From the NCBI GenBank assembly GCA_902826685.1, contig CADEFT010000005.1:1-64000 (forward strand): a DNA stretch of 64,000 bases. Direction: 5' to 3'. Below the pieces are notes generated by a model. That model saw only the letters and a program-made list of their open reading frames with translations, searched no databases and was not told the origin of the DNA. A program made the translations under genes and the position numbers. The stretch's first letter is position 1; every line of letters begins with the position of its first letter. The stretch is from an uncultured Acidobacteriota bacterium. Its GTDB lineage: Bacteria > Acidobacteriota > Terriglobia > Bryobacterales > Bryobacteraceae. Positions 26,001-34,658 of this stretch are shown one piece after another.

Positions 26001-27814
26001 TTGAGGCGCGCAATCGCAATCTGCTGAGCGTTCAAAGCGGCGCGGAATGGTTTACCGACCGCTATAGCTTCACCTACTCGCCGGCGGCCGATGCACAGAC
26101 CGACCTGCTGTTGCGGTCGCTCCTCTGGGCGTCGGGGACCTCTCCCGGCGGCGGCGTTCAGTTGAAGCTGCCCGTATCGAACGGCACCTACCAGGTGTAT
26201 CTCTGGATCGTCGAGAACAACAAGAACAACTACCGGCTGATGGACGTGGTGGTAGAAGGCGTGGTGGTGCAGTCGCGAGTGGGTGAACTTCCGCTCGGCG
26301 CCTGGCGCAAACTGGGTCCCTACACGGCCACGGTAACCGATGGCGTGGTGGATATCTCGATGCTAAACGGTGGCAAGGGCGATCCGCTGGTCAGTGGTGT
26401 GGCGTTGTTCAGCGCGGCGACGGCGCCTCCCCCGGTGGCGGTTCCGTCGGCGTCGGTGAGCCTCACCTCGCCGGTGGCGGGCACCGCCTATCAGGCTCCG
26501 GCGACGGTGCAGTTCCAGGCGGCGCCTTCGGCCACGAACACGACGGTCACCAGAGTCGAGTACTATCAGGGCTCGACTTTGCTTGGCTCGTCTACCGCCG
26601 CTCCTTACAGCTATGCGTGGACGGGCGTGGCGGCGGGCACTTATTCGGTTACGGCGCGCGTCATAACGGCTGCCGGAACCACTGCCGCTTCGGCGCCGGT
26701 GACGGTGACGGTGGCGGCGGTTACGAACCAGCCCACCGCTCCCCTGCCGGCGGGATCGGGCTTCGTGCGCGGAGTCAATCTCGGCGGCACGACGGTGACG
26801 GTGGACGGCAATCGCTTCCTGGGCCATACCGAGGCGCAGTCGGGCGGATTGCTGACGTTGACCAACGGCCAAGGCTGGTTTACCAACGCCTACAGCTTCC
26901 CGTTCACCCCGGCCGCCGACACCGCCACGGCGCAGTTGCTGCGCTCGGTGGCGTGGAGTCCGGGTACGACCGCCGGCCGCGGGATGTCGATCTCGACGCC
27001 GGTGGCCAACGGAACCTATCAGGTCTACTTGTGGATGATCGAGAATAACTCGGCTTATTACCGCAGGGTCGATCTGGTGGTGGAAGGCGTGACGGTGCAG
27101 ACCGGCGCGGGCTATGTGCCGCTCGGAAACTGGTCCAAGCTCGGACCGTTCACGGCGAAGGTGACCGACGGCAAGGTGGATATCCAGGTGCTCAATGGCG
27201 GCAGGGGCGACCCGACGCTTAGCGCATTTGCGATCTATACCAGCTCCGGCCAAACTACCAGCGGTACGGATTCGGAACCTCTGAGTCCGGCTCCGGCGCC
27301 GGTACCGGCCCCCCCATCGACGGCGGGCTTCTTCCGCGGCATCAATTTCGGCGGCGAGGCGGTGACGGTGGATGGCAACATCTGGATGGCGCAGGCGGCA
27401 GCACAGCAAGGCGGGCTGTTGACGGTGACCAACGGATTTCCGTTCAGCACGTCCAACTACGGGTGGGCGTTCACTCCGGCGGCGGACGTGCCTACCAGCA
27501 CGGTCCTGAACTCAGTCGTCTGGTCACCGGGCACCGCGCCCGGGCAGGGCATCACGGTGTCGACTCCGGCGCCCAATGGAAACTATGAAGTTTACCTTTG
27601 GACGCTCGAAAACAACGCCGACTACTATCGCAAGTACGACATCGTCGTGCAGGGGCAGACGGTGGCGGCCGGATCGGGCGAATGGCCGCGATCGGCCTGG
27701 CGTAAGCTGGGTCCGTTCCCGGCCGCGGTAACCGACGGTCAAATCACGGTGAGAGCGTTGAACGCGGGCAAGGGCGATCCTCTTCTCGCGGGCATCCAGA
27801 TCAATCGCAACTAG
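23030..27814 (+). CDS. Giant secreted GH-like protein with three 164-aa C-terminal modules
   Basis: A 1594-aa exported protein of unknown activity. Order of parts: signal peptide (to about residue 25); two Ig-like domains (26-215); a BIG2-like domain (225-308); a region of about 450 residues (309-760) with GH-like acidic motifs; an Ig-like segment; then an Ig domain, module 1, a second Ig domain, module 2 and module 3. The GH-like motifs include LEAGFYP, LTGDNLARFP, Glu446 in LEMVDESSGMWG, WPILWLSGPQ, PGQDR and YGYDYDGWK. The modules are exactly 164 residues each and look like carbohydrate-binding beta-sandwiches (malectin-like by impression). Two paralogues share residues 1-760 later in the locus. 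There is no PEP-CTERM or LPxTG sorting tail. I infer a polysaccharide-binding or -processing role; no CAZy family can be assigned by eye. Confidence 0.8.
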   Translation: MSCVQGPPGTLFSVLFLIGASGAFGQSRFAISSPAPGAQLRQTVLLSTNNLDIPSATTVEYTMNERLVAGPVRAPFQASWNSAWVWDGPGELHAVAKDQSGAIVAISPAVPVVVDNSVTQLRILSPAAGQVLSGTVKFEVETSRVNNALVPVDGTMFFVDGESAGTRYSAGPGAPVVSSVMIDTTKYTNGRHILFAGVHTTETGRPPVAMAQMTVQFQNGKSSSRLIPRWRELYLLPSEGENLDAQLLFTDGQYGPVPGAVTYSSSDSSIASVSGTGRVTALRTGIATITIVYQTWRAECRVIINSRRLFPHFANTGGLLTDYDPAKSFFPRSLFYLEPKMLDASATLARHTSGAAINALEAGFYPAKQDLNNPQSLADFRKSWDVQWNRLATSARAHGYKLVLTGDNLARFPSNLNDNLTWPWGSDAVKHVFTTLRDSGLAVALEMVDESSGMWGSTPFPSDGRWLKLNPPIPDNAFSRVMSWINSVPGRPPLSWPILWLSGPQVAANWMGDPRISDYASNYWDLNDWRAAYPWGQSLPQTQAGLDNVVIRRQPVLQRERPGLQLISINGSFYTKLGAGEEFVPGQDRQQQPPLRPETVAAQVMYAVAVGQAGIRAYGYDYDGWKNDRKNAPVGTGDRQTGAEPFRFGTDRWHAMASAFRLVSLLDPFIYYPQINAVNVGPSFVTGARQGAKGRMFVAVNFLDREVTATVNLAPYVYPGAAQQLVYTLQGARLGSEKRANVLSSTETFLPGEAKVWIFEPSIADPAVQVLQPLNGQLVSGGEPILTTSTDAITRSELWVDGVLVASQNGLQPFQAPAASGWPGAWRSIVVRAYNASGDWTEGRVGVVNQSGGTVLPPPIAPVATPPSVTITAPQTGVVYNAPATVTLAANATDTDGISKVEFYAGSTLVGTSTAAPYTAVWSNVAAGSYSVTARATDSTGLVGTSGSVSITVSTVSAPPPSVPSASGFVRGINLAGPAITIEGNPWLSGLEARNRNLLSVQSGAEWFTDRYSFTYSPAADAQTDLLLRSLLWASGTSPGGGVQLKLPVSNGTYQVYLWIVENNKNNYRLMDVVVEGVVVQSRVGELPLGAWRKLGPYTATVTDGVVDISMLNGGKGDPLVSGVALFSAATAPPPVAVPSASVSLTSPVAGTAYQAPATVQFQAAPSATNTTVTRVEYYQGSTLLGSSTAAPYSYAWTGVAAGTYSVTARVITAAGTTAASAPVTVTVAAVTNQPTAPLPAGSGFVRGVNLGGTTVTVDGNRFLGHTEAQSGGLLTLTNGQGWFTNAYSFPFTPAADTATAQLLRSVAWSPGTTAGRGMSISTPVANGTYQVYLWMIENNSAYYRRVDLVVEGVTVQTGAGYVPLGNWSKLGPFTAKVTDGKVDIQVLNGGRGDPTLSAFAIYTSSGQTTSGTDSEPLSPAPAPVPAPPSTAGFFRGINFGGEAVTVDGNIWMAQAAAQQGGLLTVTNGFPFSTSNYGWAFTPAADVPTSTVLNSVVWSPGTAPGQGITVSTPAPNGNYEVYLWTLENNADYYRKYDIVVQGQTVAAGSGEWPRSAWRKLGPFPAAVTDGQITVRALNAGKGDPLLAGIQINRN
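25925..26416 (+). repeat. 164-aa module, copy 1
   Basis: Encodes one unit starting ASGFVRGINLAG and ending SGVALFSA. Shared landmarks with copies 2 and 3 are FxRGxNxxG, PAAD, VxWxxGT, NGxYxVYLW, ENNxxxYR, WxKLGP, VTDG and NxGxGDP. An Ig domain of the type PATVTLAANATDTDG precedes it. Confidence 0.85.
26753..27244 (+). repeat. 164-aa module, copy 2
   Basis: The unit starts GSGFVRGVNLGG and ends SAFAIYTS, with the same length and landmark order as copy 1. It is separated from copy 1 by a second Ig domain that is itself a copy of the one before module 1, so Ig plus module was probably duplicated as a block. Confidence 0.85.
27320..27811 (+). repeat. 164-aa module, copy 3
   Basis: The unit starts TAGFFRGINFGG and ends at the protein C-terminus, LAGIQINRN. 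No Ig domain separates it from copy 2, only a Pro-rich linker. The equal length of all three copies argues for conserved fold boundaries. Confidence 0.85.
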
Positions 27815-27864
27815 GTCCGGTTCGAATCGAGTGGGCGGCAGCCGCTGTGCTGCCGCCATCGCTC

Positions 27865-29097
27865 ATGCGGATTCTGTATCTCAATCCAAGTGGCCAGCTC
27901 GGCGGCGCCGAGGTGTTTCTGGCCGACGCTCTCGAAGCGCTGCGCAAGGCCTATCCAGACTGGCAACTGGAGATGATCGTTGGCGGCGAAGGTGTATTCA
28001 CCGAGCGTGTGCGCGCGCTCGGCGTGAGCGTGAAAGTCAAGCCGATGCCGGCCGCCATCGCCGGTCTGGGCGAGACGGCCATGATCGGAAGCGGCGGCCT
28101 TGGCGGCATGGTGCGCATGGGCACGATGGCGCCCCGCCTGGCCGGTCCGATGATCTCCTACATTCGCGAGATGCGGCGCGCCATTCGCGAATTCTCCCCC
28201 GACCTGATTCACACCAACGGCCTCAAGATGCACGTTCTCGGGCTTTGGGCCAAGCCGCCGAAAATTCCCCTCATCTGGCACGTACAGGATTTTGTCGGTG
28301 AGCGTCCCCTCATGCGCCGTGTATGCGCGGCTCATGCACGCTACTGCCAGGGGGCCATTGCGATTTCCAACAGCGTGGCCGAAGATCTGCTGGCGGTGTG
28401 CGGGCCGAAGATGCGCGTCCACAAAATGTACAACGTGGTCAACGCCGGCCGGTTCACACCGCAAGGAGCGCGGCTCGATTTGGACTCGCTGTGCGGCATG
28501 GATGCGGCGCCCGAAGGCACGACGCGAGTGGGACTGCTCGGCACGTTCGCGCGCTGGAAGGGACACGAAGTTTTTCTGAAGGCCCTGGCCAAGCTCAAGC
28601 ATCTGCGGCTGCGCGGCTACGTCATCGGCGACGCCATTTACCAGACCGCCAACAGCCAGTACAGCCGGACGGAGCTGGCGGGCAAGGCGCTTGAGATGGG
28701 CATCAGCGGCCGGGTCGGTTTCACCGGATTCGTGAAGGATACGGCGGCGGCGATTCGCAGCCTGGACATCGTGGTGCATGCCAGCACGCGGCCTGAGCCG
28801 CTCGGCATGGTGATCATCGAAGCGCAGGCGTGCGGACGGCCGGTGATCATTTCCCGCGCCGGCGGGGCGGCCGAGATCATCGAGGAAGGGCTGTCGGGGT
28901 TGGGTGTTCCTCCGAACGATGTGGATGGCGTGGCGGCGGCCATCGAGACGCTGGTGCGCGATCCGGAGCGGCGGGCCGCGATGGGACAAGCCGCGCGGCG
29001 CAACGTCGAGACGAGATTCGAGATTGGCACCGTGGCCGGCAAACTGCGCGAGATTTATTCCGATTCGATCCGCGATGCGCGTACTGCACCTGTCTAG
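27865..29097 (+). CDS. Glycosyltransferase family 4
   Basis: A GT-B retaining glycosyltransferase of 410 aa. The N-terminal glycine loop is SGQLGGAEVFLADALEAL. The donor half has GLLGTFARWKGHEVFLKALAKL, GFTGFVKDTAAAIRSLDIVVHASTRPEPLGMVIIEAQACGRPVI and the EX7E-like region PEPLGMVIIE. The ATG at 27865 gives the expected first strand RILYLNP; a GTG at 27847 is possible. It overlaps the next glycosyltransferase gene by 23 bases. Confidence 0.88.
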   Translation: MRILYLNPSGQLGGAEVFLADALEALRKAYPDWQLEMIVGGEGVFTERVRALGVSVKVKPMPAAIAGLGETAMIGSGGLGGMVRMGTMAPRLAGPMISYIREMRRAIREFSPDLIHTNGLKMHVLGLWAKPPKIPLIWHVQDFVGERPLMRRVCAAHARYCQGAIAISNSVAEDLLAVCGPKMRVHKMYNVVNAGRFTPQGARLDLDSLCGMDAAPEGTTRVGLLGTFARWKGHEVFLKALAKLKHLRLRGYVIGDAIYQTANSQYSRTELAGKALEMGISGRVGFTGFVKDTAAAIRSLDIVVHASTRPEPLGMVIIEAQACGRPVIISRAGGAAEIIEEGLSGLGVPPNDVDGVAAAIETLVRDPERRAAMGQAARRNVETRFEIGTVAGKLREIYSDSIRDARTAPV

Positions 29098-30205
29098 CGG
29101 AAACCTCTTCGGAGGAGTGGAGGCCATGCTGGTGGTGATGGCCCGCTACAAAGACGCCTGTCCCGGCATGGAGCCCTCGTTCGCCATTTGTTTCAAAGGG
29201 CGTCTGTATGAGGAATTGAAGGCCGCGGGCGCCGATGTCCATCTGATGGGCGATGTCAAAGTCAGCCGGCCGTGGACGGTGATGCGGGCGCGGCAGCGGA
29301 TGCGCCAGTTGCTCCAGCGCCAGCCGTTCGACTGGTTGATTTCGCATTCAGTGTGGCCGCTGGTGGTGTTCGGTCCGGTGCTGCAGGAAAGCGATGCCAA
29401 GCTCGGGTTCTGGCAGCACGACCGTATTAGCGGAACGCATTGGCTCGAACGTTGGGCGCGGCGCCGCAAGCCCGCGTTGGCCATCTGCAACAGCCACTTT
29501 ACCGCCGAGACGTTGCCCAATCTGTATCCGCAGGCGCCGCCCTCGGTGGTGTGTTACCCGGTAACGAGTCCGCCGAAGCCGGCCCGCGGCGATTCACGCC
29601 AAAGGCTGCGGGCCGAACTTTCGACCAGCGAAGAGAGCGTGGTTCTGATTCAGGCAAGCCGGCTCGAAGAATGGAAAGGGCACCGGCTGCATCTGGAAGC
29701 GCTGGCCCGGCTGCGCGACCTTCCGCACTGGACTTCGTGGCAGGTGGGCGGACCGCAGCGTCCTCATGAGCATGAGTATTACCGCAGTCTTCAAACGATG
29801 GCGGCGGATCTTGGCATCGCCGATCGGGTGCGGTTTGTGGGACAGCGATCCGACGTGGCCGATCTGCTGGCGGCCGCCGATATCCATTGCCAGCCGAACA
29901 CGGGCCCGGAACCGTTCGGCCTCACGTTCGTGGAGGCGCTGTTTGCCGGGCTGCCGGTGGTGACGACGGCGATCGGCGGAGCCAAAGAGATTCTCGACGA
30001 GTCGTGCGCGCAACTGGCGCCGCCGCTCGACGCCGGTGCGCTGGCGGAGTTGTTGCGCGGGTTGATTCAGGATCCGGACCTGCGCCGGCGGCTGGGCCGC
30101 AACGGACCGGGCCGCGCCGCGTCGCTATCGGCGCCGTCGCATGGGTTGGGGCAACTGTGGGAAGCGCTGAGCCGTTTCAGCGCGATCGAGGCCGCAAGGG
30201 TTTAA
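29075..30205 (+). CDS. Glycosyltransferase family 4
   Basis: A GT-B glycosyltransferase of 376 aa that begins inside the 3' end of the preceding gene. It has the N-terminal loop SGNLFGGVEAMLVVMA, the donor-domain start VVLIQASRLEEWKGHRLHLEALARL, and the C-terminal signature NTGPEPFGLTFVEALFAGLPVVTTAIGGAKEIL with both glutamates. The ATG follows no clear ribosome site, which fits translational coupling to the upstream gene. Confidence 0.88.
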   Translation: MRVLHLSSGNLFGGVEAMLVVMARYKDACPGMEPSFAICFKGRLYEELKAAGADVHLMGDVKVSRPWTVMRARQRMRQLLQRQPFDWLISHSVWPLVVFGPVLQESDAKLGFWQHDRISGTHWLERWARRRKPALAICNSHFTAETLPNLYPQAPPSVVCYPVTSPPKPARGDSRQRLRAELSTSEESVVLIQASRLEEWKGHRLHLEALARLRDLPHWTSWQVGGPQRPHEHEYYRSLQTMAADLGIADRVRFVGQRSDVADLLAAADIHCQPNTGPEPFGLTFVEALFAGLPVVTTAIGGAKEILDESCAQLAPPLDAGALAELLRGLIQDPDLRRRLGRNGPGRAASLSAPSHGLGQLWEALSRFSAIEAARV

Positions 30206-30210
30206 CGAAA

Positions 30211-30894
30211 ATGCAAGCTTCCGCCGCCAAACAGACGCAGACCGATGTCCGGGAGCGGGCCATCCGCAGCCTGGGCACCAGCGGCGCCGCCATTTACCAG
30301 ATGGTGGGCCGCGCCGTCGAGAGCCTGGGACGCGTGACGCAACTGGCCGATATCGGCTGCGGCACGGGCAACTTGTGGCCGTTCGTTCAGCCCCACATCG
30401 AGTCCTATGTGGGTGTGGACGTCTTCCGCTACGACCAGTTTCCACCGGGACTCGAGTTCCGCCAGGTGGATCTGGACACAGGGAAGATCCCGCTTGCAGA
30501 CGGCGCGGTGCAGGTGGCGGTGGCGGTGGAAACGGTCGAGCATCTGGAAAATCCTCGGGCGTTCCTACGGGAGATGGTACGGGTGACGCGGCCCGGAGGC
30601 TATGTTCTGGTTTCGACGCCGAACCAGTTGAGCCTGCTCTCGCTGCTGACGCTCGCCACCAAGAGCCAGTTTTCTGCCTTTCAGGCGACCGACTATCCGG
30701 CCCATATCACGGCGCTGCTCGAAATCGATCTGGAACGGATGGCGCGCGAGTGCGGGCTGAGAGACATCCGGTTTGAATACTCTGAGAGCGGAAGGGTCGT
30801 GTTCACTTCCGCGCATTATCCGCGGTGGGTTTCGAAGCTGTTGCCGCGGCGGTTCTCCGATAACCTTTTGATCGTGGCGCAAAGGCCCATGTAA
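30211..30894 (+). CDS. Class I SAM-dependent methyltransferase
   Basis: A methyltransferase of 227 aa with motif I LADIGCGTGNLWPF, the acidic loop GVDVFRYDQFP, motif II AVQVAVAVETVEHLENPRAFLREMVRVTRPGGYVLVSTPN and a long variable cap. It is of the UbiE/Methyltransf_11 type often found among EPS sugar-modifying enzymes. It starts 5 bases after the glycosyltransferase stop and overlaps the polymerase start by one base (TAATG). It probably O-methylates a sugar. Confidence 0.88.
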   Translation: MQASAAKQTQTDVRERAIRSLGTSGAAIYQMVGRAVESLGRVTQLADIGCGTGNLWPFVQPHIESYVGVDVFRYDQFPPGLEFRQVDLDTGKIPLADGAVQVAVAVETVEHLENPRAFLREMVRVTRPGGYVLVSTPNQLSLLSLLTLATKSQFSAFQATDYPAHITALLEIDLERMARECGLRDIRFEYSESGRVVFTSAHYPRWVSKLLPRRFSDNLLIVAQRPM

Positions 30895-32327
30895 TGAGTT
30901 CCGTTTCCGTACCTTCCGCCTGGATGCAGCGGCCGGCGCCGCCGGAGCCTCCGCCCGCCGATGGCAAGGACGCGCGATACCTGTGGATCTTCATCGCCGT
31001 CCAGATCGTCGCTCAGCTTCTGCTGCTCATCCCGAGCCTCGGTCCGCTGCGCATGTTCTGCCGGCTGGCGGCCTTCGGCACCAGCATCTACTTTCTATGG
31101 AGCCTGCCGGTGGGCAAGAACGCCAACCCGGCGGCGAAGGTGGTGCGCTGGGTGATCGGGTTGTACATTCTGTGCCTTGCCAACTGGTCGATGAACACGC
31201 CGCTTTCGGCGATGGCGCAGGTGGGGTTGAACGTGGCCATCATGGCGCCGGTGTTTTGGGTGGCGCGGCTGCCGATGTCGGAAGTGACGCTGCGCAAGGC
31301 GCTACTGCTGTTCTGGGCCTTTCATGCGTGCAGTTCCACGCTGGGCGTGGTGCAAACCTACATTCCCGGATTTCTGCAGCCGCCGGTGTCGACCGTGGTT
31401 TCGGCGAATGAAGTGGAAGGCTATGTGGAGAGTCTGATGATCACCACGGCCAGCGGCGATACGGTGTTCCGGCCCATGGGGTTGACCGACATTCCTGGCG
31501 GCGCGGCGAACTCGGCCTACTACACAATCCTGCTCGGCCTGGGCTTCTTTCTGAACGAGAAGGGCTGGTTGAAACGGCTGATGTTTTTGGGCACGATGCT
31601 GCTGGGCGTGACGGCGCTGCTGTTGTCGCAGGTGCGCGCTCTGGTGGTGATTCTGGCGGTTGGGCTGCTGGTCATCGTGGGTTTGCTCGCGCTGCGGCGC
31701 GAGGTGAAGAAGCTGATGATCGTCTCGCAGTTGCTTGGGATCGCGGCGGTGGTGGGATTCATCGCCGCCGTGGCGATCGGCGGGGAAAGCGTAACGGGGC
31801 GGCTGGAAACGCTGGTGGAAGACGATGCGACGGAAGTCTACCGGTCCAACCGCGGCGGTTTTCTGCAGTACACCATCGATGTACTGCTGCCGGATTATCC
31901 GTTCGGCGCGGGATTGGGCCGGTGGGGCATGATGAACGCCTACTTCGGCGACAACAGCGATCCAACGACGCAGGCCATCTGGGTGGAGATCCAGGTTACG
32001 GGCTGGCTGCTCGACGGCGGGGTTCCGATGATCGCACTCTATTATGCGGCGGTGATCACCGCCATTCTGGTCACGCTGAGCCTGGTGAAGACCAGCAAGA
32101 CCGTCTGGTTGTGGGCGGCGATTCTGGTGGCCTACGACGTCGGCATCCTGGCGTTGACGTTCAGCTATCCGGTGTTCATCGGTAACACCGGACTTGAATT
32201 CTGGCTGCTGAACACAGCCGTGTTCACGGCGGCGCAAACCGAAGCGCGACGCAACAAGTTGCAGCAAGAGCAGCGGGAACTGCCCTTGCTCAGCCAGCCG
32301 GTTTCCTACCCGGTGGTCCGCTATTAA
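30894..32327 (+). CDS. Wzy-like O-antigen polymerase/ligase-family protein
   Basis: A polytopic inner-membrane protein of 477 aa with about eleven helices. The large periplasmic loop carries RSNRGGFLQYTIDVLLPDYPFGAGLGRWG, which resembles the Wzy_C/WaaL pattern with arginine and a GxGxG-like turn. It has a 30-residue Pro-rich cytosolic N-terminus and a basic-glutamine tail. In an operon with Wzx-, Wzc- and Wza-like proteins, it most likely polymerises the lipid-linked repeat units in the periplasm. Confidence 0.82.
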   Translation: MSSVSVPSAWMQRPAPPEPPPADGKDARYLWIFIAVQIVAQLLLLIPSLGPLRMFCRLAAFGTSIYFLWSLPVGKNANPAAKVVRWVIGLYILCLANWSMNTPLSAMAQVGLNVAIMAPVFWVARLPMSEVTLRKALLLFWAFHACSSTLGVVQTYIPGFLQPPVSTVVSANEVEGYVESLMITTASGDTVFRPMGLTDIPGGAANSAYYTILLGLGFFLNEKGWLKRLMFLGTMLLGVTALLLSQVRALVVILAVGLLVIVGLLALRREVKKLMIVSQLLGIAAVVGFIAAVAIGGESVTGRLETLVEDDATEVYRSNRGGFLQYTIDVLLPDYPFGAGLGRWGMMNAYFGDNSDPTTQAIWVEIQVTGWLLDGGVPMIALYYAAVITAILVTLSLVKTSKTVWLWAAILVAYDVGILALTFSYPVFIGNTGLEFWLLNTAVFTAAQTEARRNKLQQEQRELPLLSQPVSYPVVRY

Positions 32328-32337
32328 CGACAAACAC

Positions 32338-33480
32338 ATGAAGCCGTGGTTATTGGTGGCCGGCGATTTCGTGGAAACCGGCGGCATGGATATCAGCAAT
32401 TACAAGCTGGCCGGTTATCTGGCGCGGCAAGGGGAAGAAGTTCACCTGGTGACGCATCGCGCCCAGGCGAACCTGGCCGAAATGCCGAACGTTCATGTGC
32501 ACAAGGTGGCCAAGCCGCTGGGATCCTATTTTCTGGGTGAGCGGCTGCTCGACCGGGCCGGACGCGAGTGGGCTCGCAAGCTGTCGCCGCGCGGCGGCCG
32601 GGTGATCGTGAACGGCGGCAACTGCGAGTGGACCGATGTGAATTGGGTGCACTATGTTCACGCCGTGTACACGCCGCGTCCGCAATCGCAGTCACCGTTG
32701 CGCGGAGCGAAACTGAAGGCTGAGCATCGCCTGAATATCCAGCGCGAACGGCGCATCATCGGTCCGGCGAAGATCGTGATTGCGAACTCCGAGCGCACAC
32801 GGCGCGATCTGGTAATTCACGTGGGTGTGCCTGAGCAACGGATTCACACCGTCTATTACGGCGGCGACCAGCAAAGGTTTCAACCGGTGGATGCGGCTGG
32901 AAGGGTGCGGTCGAGGCAGGAGATCGGGCTGCCCGCCGGCAAGCCGCTGGTGCTGTTCGTGGGTGCGTTGGGGGACCGCCGCAAAGGCTTCTCGGTGGTG
33001 TTTCAGACCATGCAGCAGTTGTGCCGCGACTTGACCTGGGACGCCGACCTGGTGGTGGTGGGGCAGGGCAGAGACCTTCCCTATTGGCAGCGGCGCGCGG
33101 CGGCGGCGAACATGGCCGGCCGTGTCCACTTCCTCGGTTTTCGCAAAGACGTACCGAAGATCATGGCCTGCTGCGATTGCCTGGTCTCGCCGAACTCCTA
33201 CGAGGCTTATGGACTCGCGGTTCGCGAGGCGTTGTGCTCCGCGCTGCCTTCCTTCGTATCGCGTACCTCGGGCGTGGCGGAGGAATATCCAAAGGAACTC
33301 GAGCCGCTGCTGCTCACCGATTACGACGATCCGAACGAACTCGAATCACGGCTGCGGCATTGGCGTCCGAACGCCGAAGAGTATCGCGCGCGTCTGGCGG
33401 GCCTCACGGCCCGGCTGCAGCAGTGGACCTGGGATCACATGGCCGCCAACATCGTCGATCTGATCCGGCATCGCTCGTGA
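32338..33480 (+). CDS. Glycosyltransferase family 4
   Basis: A GT-B glycosyltransferase of 380 aa. It has FVETGGMDISNYKLAGYLA in the acceptor half. The donor half has VLFVGALGDRRKGFSVVFQTM, VVVGQGRDLPYWQRRA, VHFLGFRKDVPKIMACCDCLVSPNSYEAYGLAVREALCSALPSFVS with the expected glutamate positions. Start and stop fit tightly between its neighbours; its TGA overlaps the GTG start of the next glycosyltransferase. Confidence 0.87.
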   Translation: MKPWLLVAGDFVETGGMDISNYKLAGYLARQGEEVHLVTHRAQANLAEMPNVHVHKVAKPLGSYFLGERLLDRAGREWARKLSPRGGRVIVNGGNCEWTDVNWVHYVHAVYTPRPQSQSPLRGAKLKAEHRLNIQRERRIIGPAKIVIANSERTRRDLVIHVGVPEQRIHTVYYGGDQQRFQPVDAAGRVRSRQEIGLPAGKPLVLFVGALGDRRKGFSVVFQTMQQLCRDLTWDADLVVVGQGRDLPYWQRRAAAANMAGRVHFLGFRKDVPKIMACCDCLVSPNSYEAYGLAVREALCSALPSFVSRTSGVAEEYPKELEPLLLTDYDDPNELESRLRHWRPNAEEYRARLAGLTARLQQWTWDHMAANIVDLIRHRS

Positions 33481-34646
33481 AATCGTTGCGCATTGTTTTG
33501 GTTCTTCCCGATCCTCCGCTGCCGTTCGGCAACGCCGGGGCGCGGTGGTTCTACGTGTTGCTCAAGGAACTGGTGGCGCGAGGGCACCGGGTGACGGCGA
33601 TCAGCGGCGCCGCCCATTCGGCGGAAGTGGAACGTGTGAAGGAATTGTTCCCCAACGGCAGCTATGACGTGCGCTGTTTTCCCAGTGAAGGCGGCGGATG
33701 GCGCGGCCGGTTGCAGCGGCTCCGCCAGCCTTATTCTTACGTCTACAGCCAGGCGATGCGGCGGGCGCTCGACGCCGAACTGGCTCGCGGCTTCGATATC
33801 CTGCATCTCGAACAATTGTGGAGCGGATGGCTCGGCCTGCCGCACCGGCATCGCACTCTGATCAACATTCATTATTCGTTTTCGATCGATCAGTCGGGCC
33901 GCCCGGCGGCAAGCTGGAGTGAGCGTGTGGCGCGGTTCCGCGCGCGCCGGGCCGAGCGTTTCCTGCTGCGCCAGTATCCTCACATTTGCACCCTCAGCAG
34001 CAGGCTTCGGGATTACGTGAAACGAATCAATCCGGCCGCCGGCCTGCACACGATTCCCCTGGGCCTTGATTGCGGGCTCTATCCGTTTGAGGCGCCCGCC
34101 GCCGCCGAACCGCTGGTGGGATTGATCGGGTCGTTCAATTGGACCCCATCTTATCTGGCGGCCGAGCGCCTGCTGAACAGTCTATGGCCGAAGATCCGCG
34201 CCAGCCGGCCCGATGCACGGTTGATGCTGGTGGGACGGCAGGCGCGCGCGGCGTTCGCCTCCTATGCTTCGGATCCGTCGATCCGGATCGAGGAAAACGT
34301 GCCCGAGATCATCCCGTTTTTCCGCCAGATGGCGGTGATGCTGTATGCGCCTTCGGTGGGCAGCGGTATGAAGACCAAGATTCTCGAGGCGTTCGCGCTG
34401 GGCACGCCGGTGGTGACGAATGCCGAAGGCGTCGAGGGGCTGCCGGTGCGGGACGGGGTGCACGCCGGCCTGGCTGAAGACGATGCCGGTTTGGTCGACC
34501 GCACGGTGCACCTGCTCGGGTCCCAACAGCGGCGGCAGGCGCAGGTGCTCGAAGCGCGGCAACTGGTGGAAAGCTTCTGCCACCCGCGAAACACCGTTGA
34601 CCAGGTTGAGGCCGCTTACGGCCAGATTCTGAAATCCGTGCGTTAA
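33477..34646 (+). CDS. Glycosyltransferase family 4
   Basis: A GT-B glycosyltransferase of 389 aa starting with GTG in a GTGA overlap. The acceptor half opens with LRIVLVLPDPPLPFGNAGARWFYVLLKELVARGH. The donor half has VGLIGSFNWTPSYLAAERLL, ARLMLVGRQAR, PEIIPFFRQMAVMLYAPSVGSGMKTKILEAFALGTPVVTNAEGVEGL. This last pattern (GSGxKxKxLEA) is typical of the GT4 subgroup that often adds terminal sugars, although the donor cannot be named. Confidence 0.87.
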   Translation: MKSLRIVLVLPDPPLPFGNAGARWFYVLLKELVARGHRVTAISGAAHSAEVERVKELFPNGSYDVRCFPSEGGGWRGRLQRLRQPYSYVYSQAMRRALDAELARGFDILHLEQLWSGWLGLPHRHRTLINIHYSFSIDQSGRPAASWSERVARFRARRAERFLLRQYPHICTLSSRLRDYVKRINPAAGLHTIPLGLDCGLYPFEAPAAAEPLVGLIGSFNWTPSYLAAERLLNSLWPKIRASRPDARLMLVGRQARAAFASYASDPSIRIEENVPEIIPFFRQMAVMLYAPSVGSGMKTKILEAFALGTPVVTNAEGVEGLPVRDGVHAGLAEDDAGLVDRTVHLLGSQQRRQAQVLEARQLVESFCHPRNTVDQVEAAYGQILKSVR

Positions 34647-34658
34647 TCCGGAAACGAA

